Assembly: GCA_000965745.1 (NCBI GenBank)
Contig: CP009479.1
Span: forward strand, 1,498,457 to 1,562,456
Length of the DNA stretch: 64,000 bases
Origin: an uncultured archaeon
Lineage (GTDB): Archaea > Thermoplasmatota > Thermoplasmata > Thermoplasmatales > Thermoplasmataceae
Direction: 5' to 3'
This document shows positions 52,593 to 61,303 of the stretch, piece after piece. Positions within the stretch are counted from its first letter, which is position 1. Each line of letters starts with the position of its first letter. Below the pieces are notes generated by a model. That model did not search any database. It was given only the letters and a program-made list of their open reading frames with translations, and was not told where the DNA came from. A program made the position numbers and the translations under genes.

Positions 52593-53213
52593 ATGGCACA
52601 GAATGAATATGAAGAGCTGCTGAATCGAGCGAGCGGCATATTTTCAAAATCCACTCAAAGTGAGGCAAGATTAAAGATTCCTGATCCCGACATAATAAGG
52701 GAGGGAAAGTCGACAATTGTGAGGAACTTCCAGGATATTGCTGATATGATAAACCGAGATCCAAAGCATATTTCTAAATTTCTGATGAAGGAATTTGGTA
52801 TCGGAGTAACAATATCTGGAAGGCGGCTAATAATAAACAGGAAGGTCACCTATGAGCAGATTTCAAGCAAGATAAGCCAGTACATCGATTCGTATGTCAA
52901 CTGTTACGAATGCGGCTCCCCTGATACTGAATTCCTCAAGGTTGGAAGAACGAATCTTCTTTCATGCAAGGCCTGTGGCGCCCAGCACCCGATAAAGCTT
53001 GCGAGAGAATCAAGGTTTGAAGAAACTCAGCTTGAAGAGGGCAAACAGTACGTGGTCGAGATAACGGAAAAAGGAAGTTCAGGGGAAGGAAGGGCGATGT
53101 TCAGGGGCTACAGCCTTTTTGTCCCGGGGGCAAAGAAGGGTGAAACCGTCAAGGTACTAATAAAAAGGATCAAGCGGGGAATGGCTATAGCTGAGGTTGT
53201 TGACAAGGAATAG
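52593..53213 (+). CDS. Translation initiation factor aIF2 beta with TRAM domain
   Basis: 206 aa. Part of the aIF2 heterotrimer that delivers Met-tRNAi to the ribosome. The helical lead and IF2B/IF5 core (TIVRNFQDIADMINRDPKHI, FLMKEFGIG) are followed by the zinc ribbon CYECGSPDTE...CKACGAQHP. A C-terminal TRAM domain of about 60 residues (EEGKQYVVEITEKGSSGEGR, LFVPGAKKGETVKVLI) is fused, a feature of Thermoplasmata and some other archaea. It may bind RNA. The TAG stop is followed in frame by a PIN-domain coding region. Confidence 0.93.
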   Translation: MAQNEYEELLNRASGIFSKSTQSEARLKIPDPDIIREGKSTIVRNFQDIADMINRDPKHISKFLMKEFGIGVTISGRRLIINRKVTYEQISSKISQYIDSYVNCYECGSPDTEFLKVGRTNLLSCKACGAQHPIKLARESRFEETQLEEGKQYVVEITEKGSSGEGRAMFRGYSLFVPGAKKGETVKVLIKRIKRGMAIAEVVDKE

Positions 53214-53594
53214 GCGGTTCTTATAGGATCATCCACTCTACCGCAGGTAATACTCGACACTAATTCCATTATCTACTCCATAAAGAATAAAATCGACCTG
53301 AAGGCCTTACTGGAAAGGTTCAGCGAACTCGGGCCTGCGAAAATTCCCCAGTGTGTAATAGATGAACTGTCAGGACTTTCTGAATCTGTCCCGGAAGCCA
53401 GGGCTGCGCTCAAGATGGCAGAAAGGTTCGAAGTAATTCATACTCAGGGAAAAGGGGATGACTGTATAATAGAAAAGGCAATTGAGACAGGTTCTGCGGT
53501 CCTGACAAATGACAGGGGGCTCGCCAGAAGGCTTAAAGAATCAGGAATAAGGGTCATATCCATCAGGGGCGGGAAAACAATAGATTTTGTATGA
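53214..53594 (+). CDS. PIN-domain ribonuclease-like protein without a usual start codon
   Basis: Open frame in phase with aIF2-beta and directly after its TAG. Recognisable protein begins at VILDTNSIIYSI (base 53247) with PIN motif Asp-Thr-Asn. It continues with PQCVIDELSGLSE (second acid), CIIEKAIETGSAVLTNDRGLARRL (third and fourth acids) and ends IDFV. About 115-126 aa. It resembles the FCF1/VapC-like PIN proteins of archaea. There is no ATG, GTG or TTG between the TAG and VILDTN; ATA at 53223 is the nearest weak candidate. See findings. Confidence 0.7.
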   Translation, partial: AVLIGSSTLPQVILDTNSIIYSIKNKIDLKALLERFSELGPAKIPQCVIDELSGLSESVPEARAALKMAERFEVIHTQGKGDDCIIEKAIETGSAVLTNDRGLARRLKESGIRVISIRGGKTIDFV

Positions 53595-53635
53595 TTTGCG
53601 TATCTCCAAGAATAATCTGAAATTTAAATGCGGAG

Positions 53636-54343
53636 ATGAGAACTGTTATGAGGGATTTTGATACAAACATATATTACGCCCTGAAGGTGATTAAGACAAA
53701 AGCAGGACCAAGAAATCACGTCTCAATTTCTTCCAGTGATCTGGCCGAGGGAATGGGACTCAGCCAGCAGTCAGCATCAAGAATCCTGATCAGGCTTGTC
53801 GAGGATGGGTATATAACCAGGACGTTTCAGAACAGAAAGCAGAGGATAGTGCTCACAGACGCCGGGCTCGATGTTCTTTACAGGGAACTCGGAAGCCTTT
53901 CCAAGATCCTCCACCTTGACAGCACCATTTCCTTATCCGGCATAGCCCAAAGCGGCCTTGGCGAAGGCAGATACTACATTTCCAGGAAATTTTACATTAT
54001 ACAGTTTCAGGAGAAACTTGGGTTCATACCTTATCTCGGAACACTGAACCTCAAAATCCTCCCGGCGTTCGAAAGCCCCTTGAGAAGATTGAGGAGCAGT
54101 CCAGGCATACATATTGACGGATTCAAGACAGAGGACAGAACATTCGGCCCGGTTAAAGTATTTAACGCAACAGTTAACGGTGAGAAGTGTGCAGTAATAT
54201 TCCCTGAAAGATCAGTTTACACTGATGTTGTAGAATTGATTTCAGAAAAATACCTTAGAGGAGAATTCGGCTTAAAAGACGGTGATGCCGTCGATGTGTC
54301 GGTGGACCTTAGTCAACCAGATGGGGCAGAATCCGATCAGTGA
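53636..54343 (+). CDS. ribK: Riboflavin kinase, CTP-dependent, with winged-helix domain (RbkR-type)
   Basis: 235 aa. Residues 1-85 are a MarR-like winged helix (SSSDLAEGMGLSQQSASRIL, DGYITRTFQNRKQRIVLTD). Residues about 100-230 are the archaeal kinase that makes FMN with CTP: SGIAQSGLGEGRYYIS, FIPYLGTLNLKILP and FGPVKVFNATVNGEKCAVIFPERS. The fusion is known as RbkR, a regulator of riboflavin genes in many archaea. It could control ribA at 21986. A start at Met5 is possible. Confidence 0.92.
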   Translation: MRTVMRDFDTNIYYALKVIKTKAGPRNHVSISSSDLAEGMGLSQQSASRILIRLVEDGYITRTFQNRKQRIVLTDAGLDVLYRELGSLSKILHLDSTISLSGIAQSGLGEGRYYISRKFYIIQFQEKLGFIPYLGTLNLKILPAFESPLRRLRSSPGIHIDGFKTEDRTFGPVKVFNATVNGEKCAVIFPERSVYTDVVELISEKYLRGEFGLKDGDAVDVSVDLSQPDGAESDQ

Positions 54344-54348
54344 GGCAA

Positions 54349-54624
54349 TCAAACCTCTATCTGGCCCGCTTTTATCTCATTAACAACCTTCTGGAAATTC
54401 TTGTCAACCTCTTCCTCGTTTAGACCACACTCTAAAAGTTCCATGTAGATTTCGTATGCCTCTTCCCCTTCGTCAAGCTCAACTTTCTGTATGTCCCCTT
54501 TGTACACTCTTACGAAGCCGCATGATCTTCCAACTTCAAAATTGAGTCTGTAGTCTAATTCAAGCGACACATCGAATTCCGGGAGATATTCATAATTCTT
54601 CAGATGATCTGGCATTCCAATCAA
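54349..54624 (-). CDS. Small acidic hypothetical protein
   Basis: 91 aa, convergent with ribK by five bases and upstream of no close partner (purL lies 34 bases beyond its start, reading the same way into it). Acidic, with EYLPEFDVSLELDYRLNFEV and DKNFQKVVNEIKAGQIEV. No motif recognised. Start may be the Met at codon 4 (MPDHLK). Confidence 0.6.
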   Translation of the reverse strand: MIGMPDHLKNYEYLPEFDVSLELDYRLNFEVGRSCGFVRVYKGDIQKVELDEGEEAYEIYMELLECGLNEEEVDKNFQKVVNEIKAGQIEV

Positions 54625-54658
54625 AATATGGACTCACTATATGTAAGTTAGCCAACTT

Positions 54659-56977
54659 TCAGACATACTGGTCAAGTCCGGTTTCCCACTTTTCCCTGAA
54701 CTTCTGCAAGTCCTCATCAATACAGACCATTTCGAGGTCCTTGACCTTTGCCCTTACTCCGCCTGTATTACCTATCTCAATGACTTCAATCTCCTTTAAG
54801 CATTTGAGAAATTCTTCCCGGTCCTGTTTCCTGACCTCAACAACAATTCTGTTTCCATCTTCGGAAAACAGCTTGTTCGCAGTTTTGTTATGTGAAACCT
54901 GAGTCAGGTCAAGTTCAAATCCGATAGATCTACCGAAGGCCATTTCAAGCACAGTCTGTATTAATCCACCTGAAGATATATCATGAGCAGCCATTATAAG
55001 CGATTCTGATGATGCTGCAAGAATACCTTCAGAGATAGTTTTCAACTCCTCATAGTCTACGTCATCCAGGCTTTCCGAAGAAACTCCGAGATGATCCAGG
55101 TAGGCACTTCCCGAAAGATTGCCAGATGTGCTGCCAACAACAAAGATCAGGTTCCCCTCACCCTTGAATTCCGAAGTTACAGCCTTGCGCACATCTTTGT
55201 TTATGCCGGTGATCATTACAGTTGGTGTGGGCTTGATATTCTTTCCGCCTGACTGGTTGTAGAGGCTCACGTTTCCTGCCACCACGGGTATGCCGAAATA
55301 CCTGCAGAATTCAGAAATTGCCCTGGAAGCCTCTATCAGCTGGCCCATTACTTCCGGTTCCTCAGGGTTTCCAAAATTGAGCGAATCTACCAGGGAATGG
55401 GGCTTGGAACCTGTGACAATGATGTTCCTGTACGCTTCTGCCAATGTGGCTTTGGTCCCAAGGTATGGATCAATAGAAACCATTACAGGCTTGGAGCCTG
55501 ATGTTATCGCAAGCCCTCTATATGACCCTTCCAGTGGTTTTATAATCGAAGCATCTGAGTGAGTTTCCCCGTTGGGCAATCCGGTAAATGGCTTAACTAT
55601 GGTATTGCCCCTTACAGTGTGGTCGTACTGCCTGACCACATTGAATCTCGAACAGTTCTGTGGTCTGGAAAGAAATTCAAAGAGCAGGGATTCGTAATTC
55701 TTCATCTCGCGCGGGACAGGATAGCTTCGCAGATCTCTAGTATGTTCCCTGTAGTTCCTTGCGTATAACGGGCCCGTTGTGAGAAATTCCAGGCTGAGAT
55801 CAAGGACTTTCTCTCCCTTGTATTTTACTTTCAGATTGGGTGATTCGATAACTTTGCCGATGATTGAAAATTCTATGTCCCATTTTGAAAATATCTCCTT
55901 TATGGCATCGAGCTTGGAGTCTGAAACGGCCAGAAGCATTCTTTCCTGGCTCTCGCTCACCCAAATCTCCCAGGGTTTCATGTCCTCAGCCTTAAGAAGC
56001 ACCCTGTCCAGATCAACCTCCGCGGATAGTCCCCCAGCGTGGCATATTTCACCCACTGAACTAGAGAGTCCGCCTCCTCCAAGGTCCTTCATACCTTCAA
56101 TCAGGCCCGCTTCGTTTGATTCCAGCACGGCATGGATCAAAGGCTCTTTTATGATGGGGTTTCCCAGTTGAACTGCCCTCTGGCTTTCTTCATCCTTGTC
56201 GGAAAGCACCCTTGAAGCAAATGTAACACCATGAATTCCGTCTCTCCCGGTCCTTCCGCCGGCCAGTACAAGATTTGCACCTACACTGGCTACCCTGCTC
56301 CTTGAGATCCTGTCCTTCCTGACAATGCCTATGCACCCGACATTCACAAGAGGCATCCCATCGTAGCTCGGATCAAAGTCAACAGAGCCGGCCACAGTTG
56401 GAATACCTACCCTATTGCCATAATCCCTTATTCCTGACACCACCCCGTTCAGCAGGAACCTGTTTGAAAGTTCAGAGGTATTGGCATTATTCCCTTCAAC
56501 ATCTCCGAAATAGAGCGAATCGAGGAGAGCAAGTGGCTGGGCGCCCATGCATAAAACATCCCTCAGGATTCCCCCGACCCCGGTCGCAGCCCCTCCATAT
56601 GGCTCTATTGCGCTCGGGTGGTTATGGCTCTCCATCTTTACGACATATGCGTATTCATCGTCGAAGGAAACAACTCCTGCATCGTCTTCCATTGCCAGTA
56701 TGGTGTCCTCCGTGTTGAGGTTTGAGAAATATTTCTTGAGATAGAATTTTGATGACTTGTAGCAGCAATGTTCGCTCCAGGCCTGGGCCATTGCCTGAAT
56801 CTCAATATCCGTGGGATTTCTTCCGAGCCCTTGAAAGTAGTGCTTCAGCATTAACATCTCATCTTTGCTCAGAGAAAGCCCCATTGATCCGCTGATATCG
56901 GAAAGTACTGAATCATCGGTTTCAGTTATGTTCACAGTCTGTGCGTGTTTACTCGATGAGTCAGGCAAATCATTCAC
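54659..56977 (-). CDS. purL: Phosphoribosylformylglycinamidine synthase subunit PurL
   Basis: 772 aa, small-form PurL. It makes FGAM from FGAR, ATP and ammonia delivered by PurQ through the PurS link. N-terminal AWSEHCCYKSSK, the ATP-binding KMESHNHPSAIEPYGGAATG, GGRTGRDGIHG and DLGGGGLSSSVGE segments, and the second AIRS repeat with ALTSGSKP-like AITSGSKP. C-terminal DISSGGLIQTVLEM. Overlaps the purS stop by eight bases. PurQ is not in the window. Confidence 0.96.
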   Translation of the reverse strand: MNDLPDSSSKHAQTVNITETDDSVLSDISGSMGLSLSKDEMLMLKHYFQGLGRNPTDIEIQAMAQAWSEHCCYKSSKFYLKKYFSNLNTEDTILAMEDDAGVVSFDDEYAYVVKMESHNHPSAIEPYGGAATGVGGILRDVLCMGAQPLALLDSLYFGDVEGNNANTSELSNRFLLNGVVSGIRDYGNRVGIPTVAGSVDFDPSYDGMPLVNVGCIGIVRKDRISRSRVASVGANLVLAGGRTGRDGIHGVTFASRVLSDKDEESQRAVQLGNPIIKEPLIHAVLESNEAGLIEGMKDLGGGGLSSSVGEICHAGGLSAEVDLDRVLLKAEDMKPWEIWVSESQERMLLAVSDSKLDAIKEIFSKWDIEFSIIGKVIESPNLKVKYKGEKVLDLSLEFLTTGPLYARNYREHTRDLRSYPVPREMKNYESLLFEFLSRPQNCSRFNVVRQYDHTVRGNTIVKPFTGLPNGETHSDASIIKPLEGSYRGLAITSGSKPVMVSIDPYLGTKATLAEAYRNIIVTGSKPHSLVDSLNFGNPEEPEVMGQLIEASRAISEFCRYFGIPVVAGNVSLYNQSGGKNIKPTPTVMITGINKDVRKAVTSEFKGEGNLIFVVGSTSGNLSGSAYLDHLGVSSESLDDVDYEELKTISEGILAASSESLIMAAHDISSGGLIQTVLEMAFGRSIGFELDLTQVSHNKTANKLFSEDGNRIVVEVRKQDREEFLKCLKEIEVIEIGNTGGVRAKVKDLEMVCIDEDLQKFREKWETGLDQYV

Positions 56978-57215
56978 CAGCCAGTGTCACCTCATAATCG
57001 TGAATTACTGGATTGACAAGGAGTTTCTCAGCCATTTTCCTGGCCTCCGCGACCGGGTCCCTGACATCATCTGAGAACTCAATCTCATAGGAGCGGACTG
57101 TATTGATTGAACTCACTCCGGTGAAACCCAGTATGCTGAGATTCTTCTTGATCGTTAGCGCTTCGGGGTCCTCCACACCCTTGAGATATTTTATCTCAAT
57201 CCTCACTCGGGACAT
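56970..57215 (-). CDS. purS: Phosphoribosylformylglycinamidine synthase subunit PurS
   Basis: 81 aa. Bridges PurL and PurQ. Features: VRIEIKYLKGVEDPEALTIK, LGFTGVSSINTVRSYEIEF and AEKLLVNPVIHDYEV, all typical. Its end overlaps the purL start, so the two are translated together. Confidence 0.92.
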   Translation of the reverse strand: MSRVRIEIKYLKGVEDPEALTIKKNLSILGFTGVSSINTVRSYEIEFSDDVRDPVAEARKMAEKLLVNPVIHDYEVTLAGE

Positions 57216-57239
57216 GAGAAGGGCAAGCCGATAAGCGAA

Positions 57240-58004
57240 TTAAATCTTTCCCGGATGTGCGACCGGTACAGCCTTTAAGGCACTTATGATCGGCTTAAGA
57301 ACATCGTAAATCCTGTCTGCTTTTTCCGCTACAGTACCAGTGACAATGATGTCTGCTCCTGCCTCTGCGATCTTGGACGCTCCCACAGGATCACGAATGC
57401 CGCCGCCTACTATCAGGGGGATTCTTATGCTGCTGCTAACGGAAGCAACAACTTCCTCAGAGACAAAGGTGGGAGATCCGCTTCCAGATTCAAGATATAC
57501 AAGCTTCATTCCAAGCATCTCAGCGGCCAGCGAATAGGCGACAGCCTTTTCTGAGTCAGTCCTGGAGATAAGCTGGGCATTTCCCACCCTGCCCACTGTC
57601 ATGCCAGGCTCGAATATCAGGTAGCCCATGGAAATAGTCTCGATCCCCATCCTTTTCAGGACAGGGGCTGCCATTACCTGGTGTGCAATAAGAAACTCAG
57701 TCGTTGCAGAGTTCAACAGGGACATGAAGTATATTGCATCAGCGTTATCGCTTATCATAGATGCAGACCCGGGAAAAATGATAATCTTCCTGCTTGTCCT
57801 GGCTCTTATTCTTGTTATGGTTTCTTTCAGTTTCGCTGGGTCAACCTTGGTTGAACCACCAATCATGATATAATCTGTACCGGCCTTTTCAGCCTCTTCT
57901 GCTATCACTGCAGCCCTGTCGGACCCCTGGGCAGCAGGGTCTATCAAGGTCATGTGTATTCTTTTCTTCCTTATGGAACTTGTAATTTCTTCATATATGC
58001 TCAA
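57240..58004 (-). CDS. Geranylgeranylglyceryl phosphate synthase
   Basis: 254 aa TIM barrel. Joins geranylgeranyl diphosphate to sn-glycerol-1-phosphate, the first step of archaeal ether lipids. HMTLIDPAAQGSDRAAVIAE near residue 16, DYIMIGGSTKVDPAKLKE near 44, IFPGSASMISDNADAIYFMS near 75, YLESGSGSPTF and LIVGGGIRDPVGASKIAEAG near 200 are the phosphate and substrate loops. The start overlaps the stop of the DGGGP synthase gene in an ATGA. Confidence 0.94.
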   Translation of the reverse strand: MSIYEEITSSIRKKRIHMTLIDPAAQGSDRAAVIAEEAEKAGTDYIMIGGSTKVDPAKLKETITRIRARTSRKIIIFPGSASMISDNADAIYFMSLLNSATTEFLIAHQVMAAPVLKRMGIETISMGYLIFEPGMTVGRVGNAQLISRTDSEKAVAYSLAAEMLGMKLVYLESGSGSPTFVSEEVVASVSSSIRIPLIVGGGIRDPVGASKIAEAGADIIVTGTVAEKADRIYDVLKPIISALKAVPVAHPGKI

Positions 58005-58816
58005 TATAAACCACCTATTGTGAACGAGATCAAGCCAACAATCATTGCAAACTTTGACAGATTCTGGCTTGTGTGTGGGTAGCCAATCTTGTATGCGGAC
58101 AGGAGGAACAGGGCGTCTGCCACTGCGACTGCCCCAAGGTAATAAACGGAGAATATGCTGAGATAATATGGCAGGACAGACATTCCCACTGCTACAAGAA
58201 CGGAGGCAACCGCCACTGCAGATGCGATCCTGACCCCATATCTCCTGGGCAATGTAACTCTGTCGGTATCCCCCTTCATGTCTTCAATGTCTTTTATCAC
58301 TTCTCTTGAAAGATTCGCAAGTGAAGCCATTACGAAGAGTATCAGCATTTTATACGTTGAATTCACTGCGATTCCACCAAAGATGAATATGAGGCCCACC
58401 ATGATGCTTATTGAAACGTTACCGACGAAGCCTCTCTTTTTCAGTGTGTACTCATAACTTACTAGAAGTGCCTCAGCAATAATCACCATGATGAAGGCAT
58501 ACAGGGAAATAAACAGGGCCGCCAGTATGAGCGCTGCAGCAAACAGGATCACAGATTCCGCCCTGGCCTGGCTCATGGTAATTGTTCCCTGCACAAGGGG
58601 CCTTCCCGGGTGGTTCACTCGATCGGAATCGACATCAACTATGTCATTGATTATATTCCCTGCACCAGTAACCAGAAAAACTACAATTGAAGCAAATATT
58701 ACAGGGACAAGGTAGTTTCCTATGCCCAGGCCTACGCCTATCAACCCTGAAATCCAGGTGGCGATTAAACCCATGAGTGCATTCACAGGCCTGATTATCT
58801 TTACCCATTGCTTCAT
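58001..58816 (-). CDS. Digeranylgeranylglyceryl phosphate synthase (UbiA family)
   Basis: 271-aa membrane prenyltransferase with about eight hydrophobic segments, adding the second geranylgeranyl chain. The first aspartate motif is NIINDIVDVDSDRVNHPGRP (N-D-x3-D-x2-D). The second is EVIKDIEDMKGDTD near residue 190. Coupled by overlap to the GGGP synthase gene, so both etherification steps are made from one message. The start follows an AT-rich promoter near 58850. Confidence 0.93.
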   Translation of the reverse strand: MKQWVKIIRPVNALMGLIATWISGLIGVGLGIGNYLVPVIFASIVVFLVTGAGNIINDIVDVDSDRVNHPGRPLVQGTITMSQARAESVILFAAALILAALFISLYAFIMVIIAEALLVSYEYTLKKRGFVGNVSISIMVGLIFIFGGIAVNSTYKMLILFVMASLANLSREVIKDIEDMKGDTDRVTLPRRYGVRIASAVAVASVLVAVGMSVLPYYLSIFSVYYLGAVAVADALFLLSAYKIGYPHTSQNLSKFAMIVGLISFTIGGLY

Positions 58817-58852
58817 TGAACTAGGTCGGTAACCCTTCTATTTTTAATATTT

Positions 58853-59920
58853 TTATCTGTATTTTTCTGTCATTAGTTTGGAAATATTGTCATAGGCGGT
58901 CATCAGTGAATCTTCAACTTTCAAGCCGCTAAATGAATAATGAGTTCTGTGGGACTTAACACCCATATCTGCCAGGTGCTGAGCTACTGCTTCCATCGGT
59001 GGCATATTTGACCTGACATTCCGTGCAATGTCTGAAAGCTCCAGAAAAAGTACAGAAGTGTCTTCATTCTCCAGGTAATTCAGGTAACTTTCAGATTTTG
59101 GGGAACTATGGACCAGTTTCTCGTCTGCCATCGACTTTACCGTATCGGGATTTGAAAGTTTTCCCTTCCAGACAGGCCCCTCATCTGCATCTTCATAAGT
59201 GTTCGAAAGCAGTTTGTGCTTGTTCAGCGTGCCAATCTGCTCAAGGGTATTATCAGCTTTCGCTGCGCCATGTTCCACCCTGAATATGACCCGGTAAAAG
59301 TGGGAATGCCAGAACGAAATCTCGGGCGTTGCTGCCATATCAAGGACCGCGGCTCTCTTGGCTATGTACGAAATGAGGAGCCTTATTCCCATCTCGTGCT
59401 TGAACATGTCAGTCTTGATGTATGCATCATATCTTCTCTTCGTTTTTGCCCTCACAGACCCTGTCAGGGAAGAAAGGTCAGTAGCGGTGGCTCCCACGAA
59501 TCCCCTATTCCTGACGCCTGTTATGGCTTTATCGATGTAGGGGATTATTGAGCCATACGGGTCTATATCAATAAAATCGAAAAGATGGCGTTCTATGGTT
59601 TTCTCAAAGCTCTCATTGAATATCTCAACTCTGGCACTGTTCCTCTCGATGTTATTCAGTGCAATTCTGTAAGAGGCCGGATTTATCTCCGACATAACGG
59701 TGCTTATGCCGGCTTCCCGGTCAACCCTTATGCCTCTAATGCCAGATGCGCCAAAGGCATCCAGGAATTTCTCGGGCCTTTTTGCAGCAAGAAATGACAA
59801 AGTAAGGTCTCTGTTGAGACGCTGCGACGGGTTATAGAAACCGACCGTCCTTGTTCCAGGGCCTTTTTTAACAGGTTCAGAAGGTAACTCTATCTGGGCC
59901 GCACCTTCATTGACGATCAC
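58853..59920 (-). CDS. trm1: tRNA (guanine-26 N2,N2) dimethyltransferase
   Basis: 355 aa. SAM motif I is FLDAFGASGIRGIRVDRE near residue 53. The catalytic-site motif IV is DIDPYGSIIPYID near 118, and VGATATDLSSLTG follows. The N-terminal EGAAQIELPSEP is the Trm1 lead-in and GFYNPSQRLNRDLTL follows. Its start is next to the stop of the THEP1-like gene. It would modify G26 of tRNAs. Confidence 0.93.
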   Translation of the reverse strand: MIVNEGAAQIELPSEPVKKGPGTRTVGFYNPSQRLNRDLTLSFLAAKRPEKFLDAFGASGIRGIRVDREAGISTVMSEINPASYRIALNNIERNSARVEIFNESFEKTIERHLFDFIDIDPYGSIIPYIDKAITGVRNRGFVGATATDLSSLTGSVRAKTKRRYDAYIKTDMFKHEMGIRLLISYIAKRAAVLDMAATPEISFWHSHFYRVIFRVEHGAAKADNTLEQIGTLNKHKLLSNTYEDADEGPVWKGKLSNPDTVKSMADEKLVHSSPKSESYLNYLENEDTSVLFLELSDIARNVRSNMPPMEAVAQHLADMGVKSHRTHYSFSGLKVEDSLMTAYDNISKLMTEKYR

Positions 59921-60469
59921 TTATGAACCTTCTTCTCCGCGTATAACTCTCAGGACCTTGAACGGAAGCAAGCTCCTGTTGATTGGTGTAATGTCAAACA
60001 CCCTGATACCTTCTAGGCTTCTTATTTCCTGCAGTACAGGGTTTCTGGATTTCTTGTGAAGTGTTACTATTATGGGTTTCTCGAACTTGAGAGTCTCCTC
60101 TATCTCCTTCTGGATGGTCTTGGTCACGTTCTCCAGCTTTCCCACTTCATCAATAACAATCACGTCTGCGTTTTCCCTGGCTCTCTGTAAGCTCGGAAGC
60201 AGAATGTCCTCAAGCAATCTTGTATCTACACCTATCTTGTCTATTTTGGCCCGGGAAATTATCCCCTTGTCAGCGAAAACTGCTCTCTTCTTGGTATATA
60301 TGTCGTATATGGAATAGCCGGTGAGTTTCCCATGCTCTGCTATCTCACTGACGAGTACGCCCTGAACGTTTGAGCCATCGTGTTCAAGCATCTCAATTAT
60401 TTTTCTCAGAGCATCAGCTTTAATTGAGCCAACCGGTCCGGTTATTCCTATCTTTACCGCCATTTGCAA
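59921..60469 (-). CDS. THEP1-like NTPase with degenerate P-loop
   Basis: 182 aa. The layout is that of the archaeal THEP1 nucleoside-triphosphatase: N-terminal beta strand and P-loop, LVSEIAEHGKLTGYSIYDIY, and Walker B DVIVIDEVGKLEN near residue 105. But the P-loop reads ITGPVGSIKAD, where THEP1 has G-x4-G-K-T/S: the glycine before lysine is Ile and the next residue is Ala. Catalysis may be lost or altered. It is in an operon with mptD upstream and trm1 downstream. Confidence 0.8.
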   Translation of the reverse strand: MQMAVKIGITGPVGSIKADALRKIIEMLEHDGSNVQGVLVSEIAEHGKLTGYSIYDIYTKKRAVFADKGIISRAKIDKIGVDTRLLEDILLPSLQRARENADVIVIDEVGKLENVTKTIQKEIEETLKFEKPIIVTLHKKSRNPVLQEIRSLEGIRVFDITPINRSLLPFKVLRVIRGEEGS

Positions 60470-60850
60470 CTATTCCTCCAGGTGCATTAATGGATAATCC
60501 ATTTCCTTTATGTATTCCAGCTTTGCAGTTATCTTCTCATCGTTGTATTTTACTTTTATTGTGACGTCCAGCATCTCTCCGGAGAGTGTAATGTATTTGT
60601 ATACTCCCTGCCTCTTCTTCACAATTTCCCTGTCTATGCTCACTTCAGCGTCCTGGACAAATGGCTGAACCATGACACTTTCCTTCATGGCATTCTGCAG
60701 AGAAGTCAGGTTGCTTAGATTTATGGGCACTCCCACATACTGGTGATAAATGGTGCCAAGCTTTATGCCAGCTTCAAATATTGCTCTTTCTCTGTCAGTA
60801 CAAGAAAAATATTCGCTGGCCGGGTCTTTCATTAATAACCTATATAGCAC
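60470..60850 (-). CDS. mptD: Archaeal dihydroneopterin aldolase (MptD-like)
   Basis: 126 aa. FSCTDRERAIFEAGIKLGTIYHQYVGVPINL at residues 17-47, with SVMVQPFVQDAEVSID, corresponds to the archaeal family formerly DUF372, MptD, which splits dihydroneopterin in tetrahydromethanopterin/folate-type pterin synthesis. The one-carbon gene folD at 19971 needs such a cofactor. Its stop adjoins the THEP1-like gene. A TATA-like TATATAG near 60840 lies just upstream of the start. Confidence 0.78.
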   Translation of the reverse strand: MLYRLLMKDPASEYFSCTDRERAIFEAGIKLGTIYHQYVGVPINLSNLTSLQNAMKESVMVQPFVQDAEVSIDREIVKKRQGVYKYITLSGEMLDVTIKVKYNDEKITAKLEYIKEMDYPLMHLEE

Positions 60851-61046
60851 AAAATTAAATAAAAGTTTTTAAATTATTTTGTAGGCTCCAAATTTACGCT
60901 TGTCGTCGTGAAATGATCAATAGGAAATCTGGCATTGGCGGAGATCACATTTCAGGCATGTTCCCATAAGGGACTTCAACAGAAAATCGATACAATGAAA
61001 TACCGGCAATTCCTTAACCAGATGATAAACTATTAGGTAGGACACT

Positions 61047-61301
61047 ATGGCAAGACGAAAAAACAACAGCAACAATCTGGCAGAGGCATTCGTTTCGTGG
61101 ATGTCATTCAACGCGGCATACAGAATTTTCGGACTGGCTATGGTGATTCTTGGGCTATCATTCTACCTCGCCTGGTCCATACTTTACAACACCTGGGCCG
61201 ACCCCGGGCTGTATTCGGTTACGGTTATCCTGGTTGTGTTCGGGATACTTTCACTTCTCCTGGCCGGTGAGAAGGAGAGGAATCCAGGAAAGCAGAGATA
61301 G
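61047..61301 (+). CDS. Small two-helix membrane protein
   Basis: 84 aa. Two hydrophobic segments, GLAMVILGLSFYLAWSILY and YSVTVILVVFGILSLLLAG, with basic ends (MARRKNNSNN, EKERNPGKQR). It is convergent with the VirB4-like gene (three bases apart). Size and layout recall the small CedA1/CedA2-type partners of archaeal DNA-import systems. That is only an analogy. No sequence family recognised. Confidence 0.6.
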   Translation: MARRKNNSNNLAEAFVSWMSFNAAYRIFGLAMVILGLSFYLAWSILYNTWADPGLYSVTVILVVFGILSLLLAGEKERNPGKQR

Positions 61302-61303
61302 GG

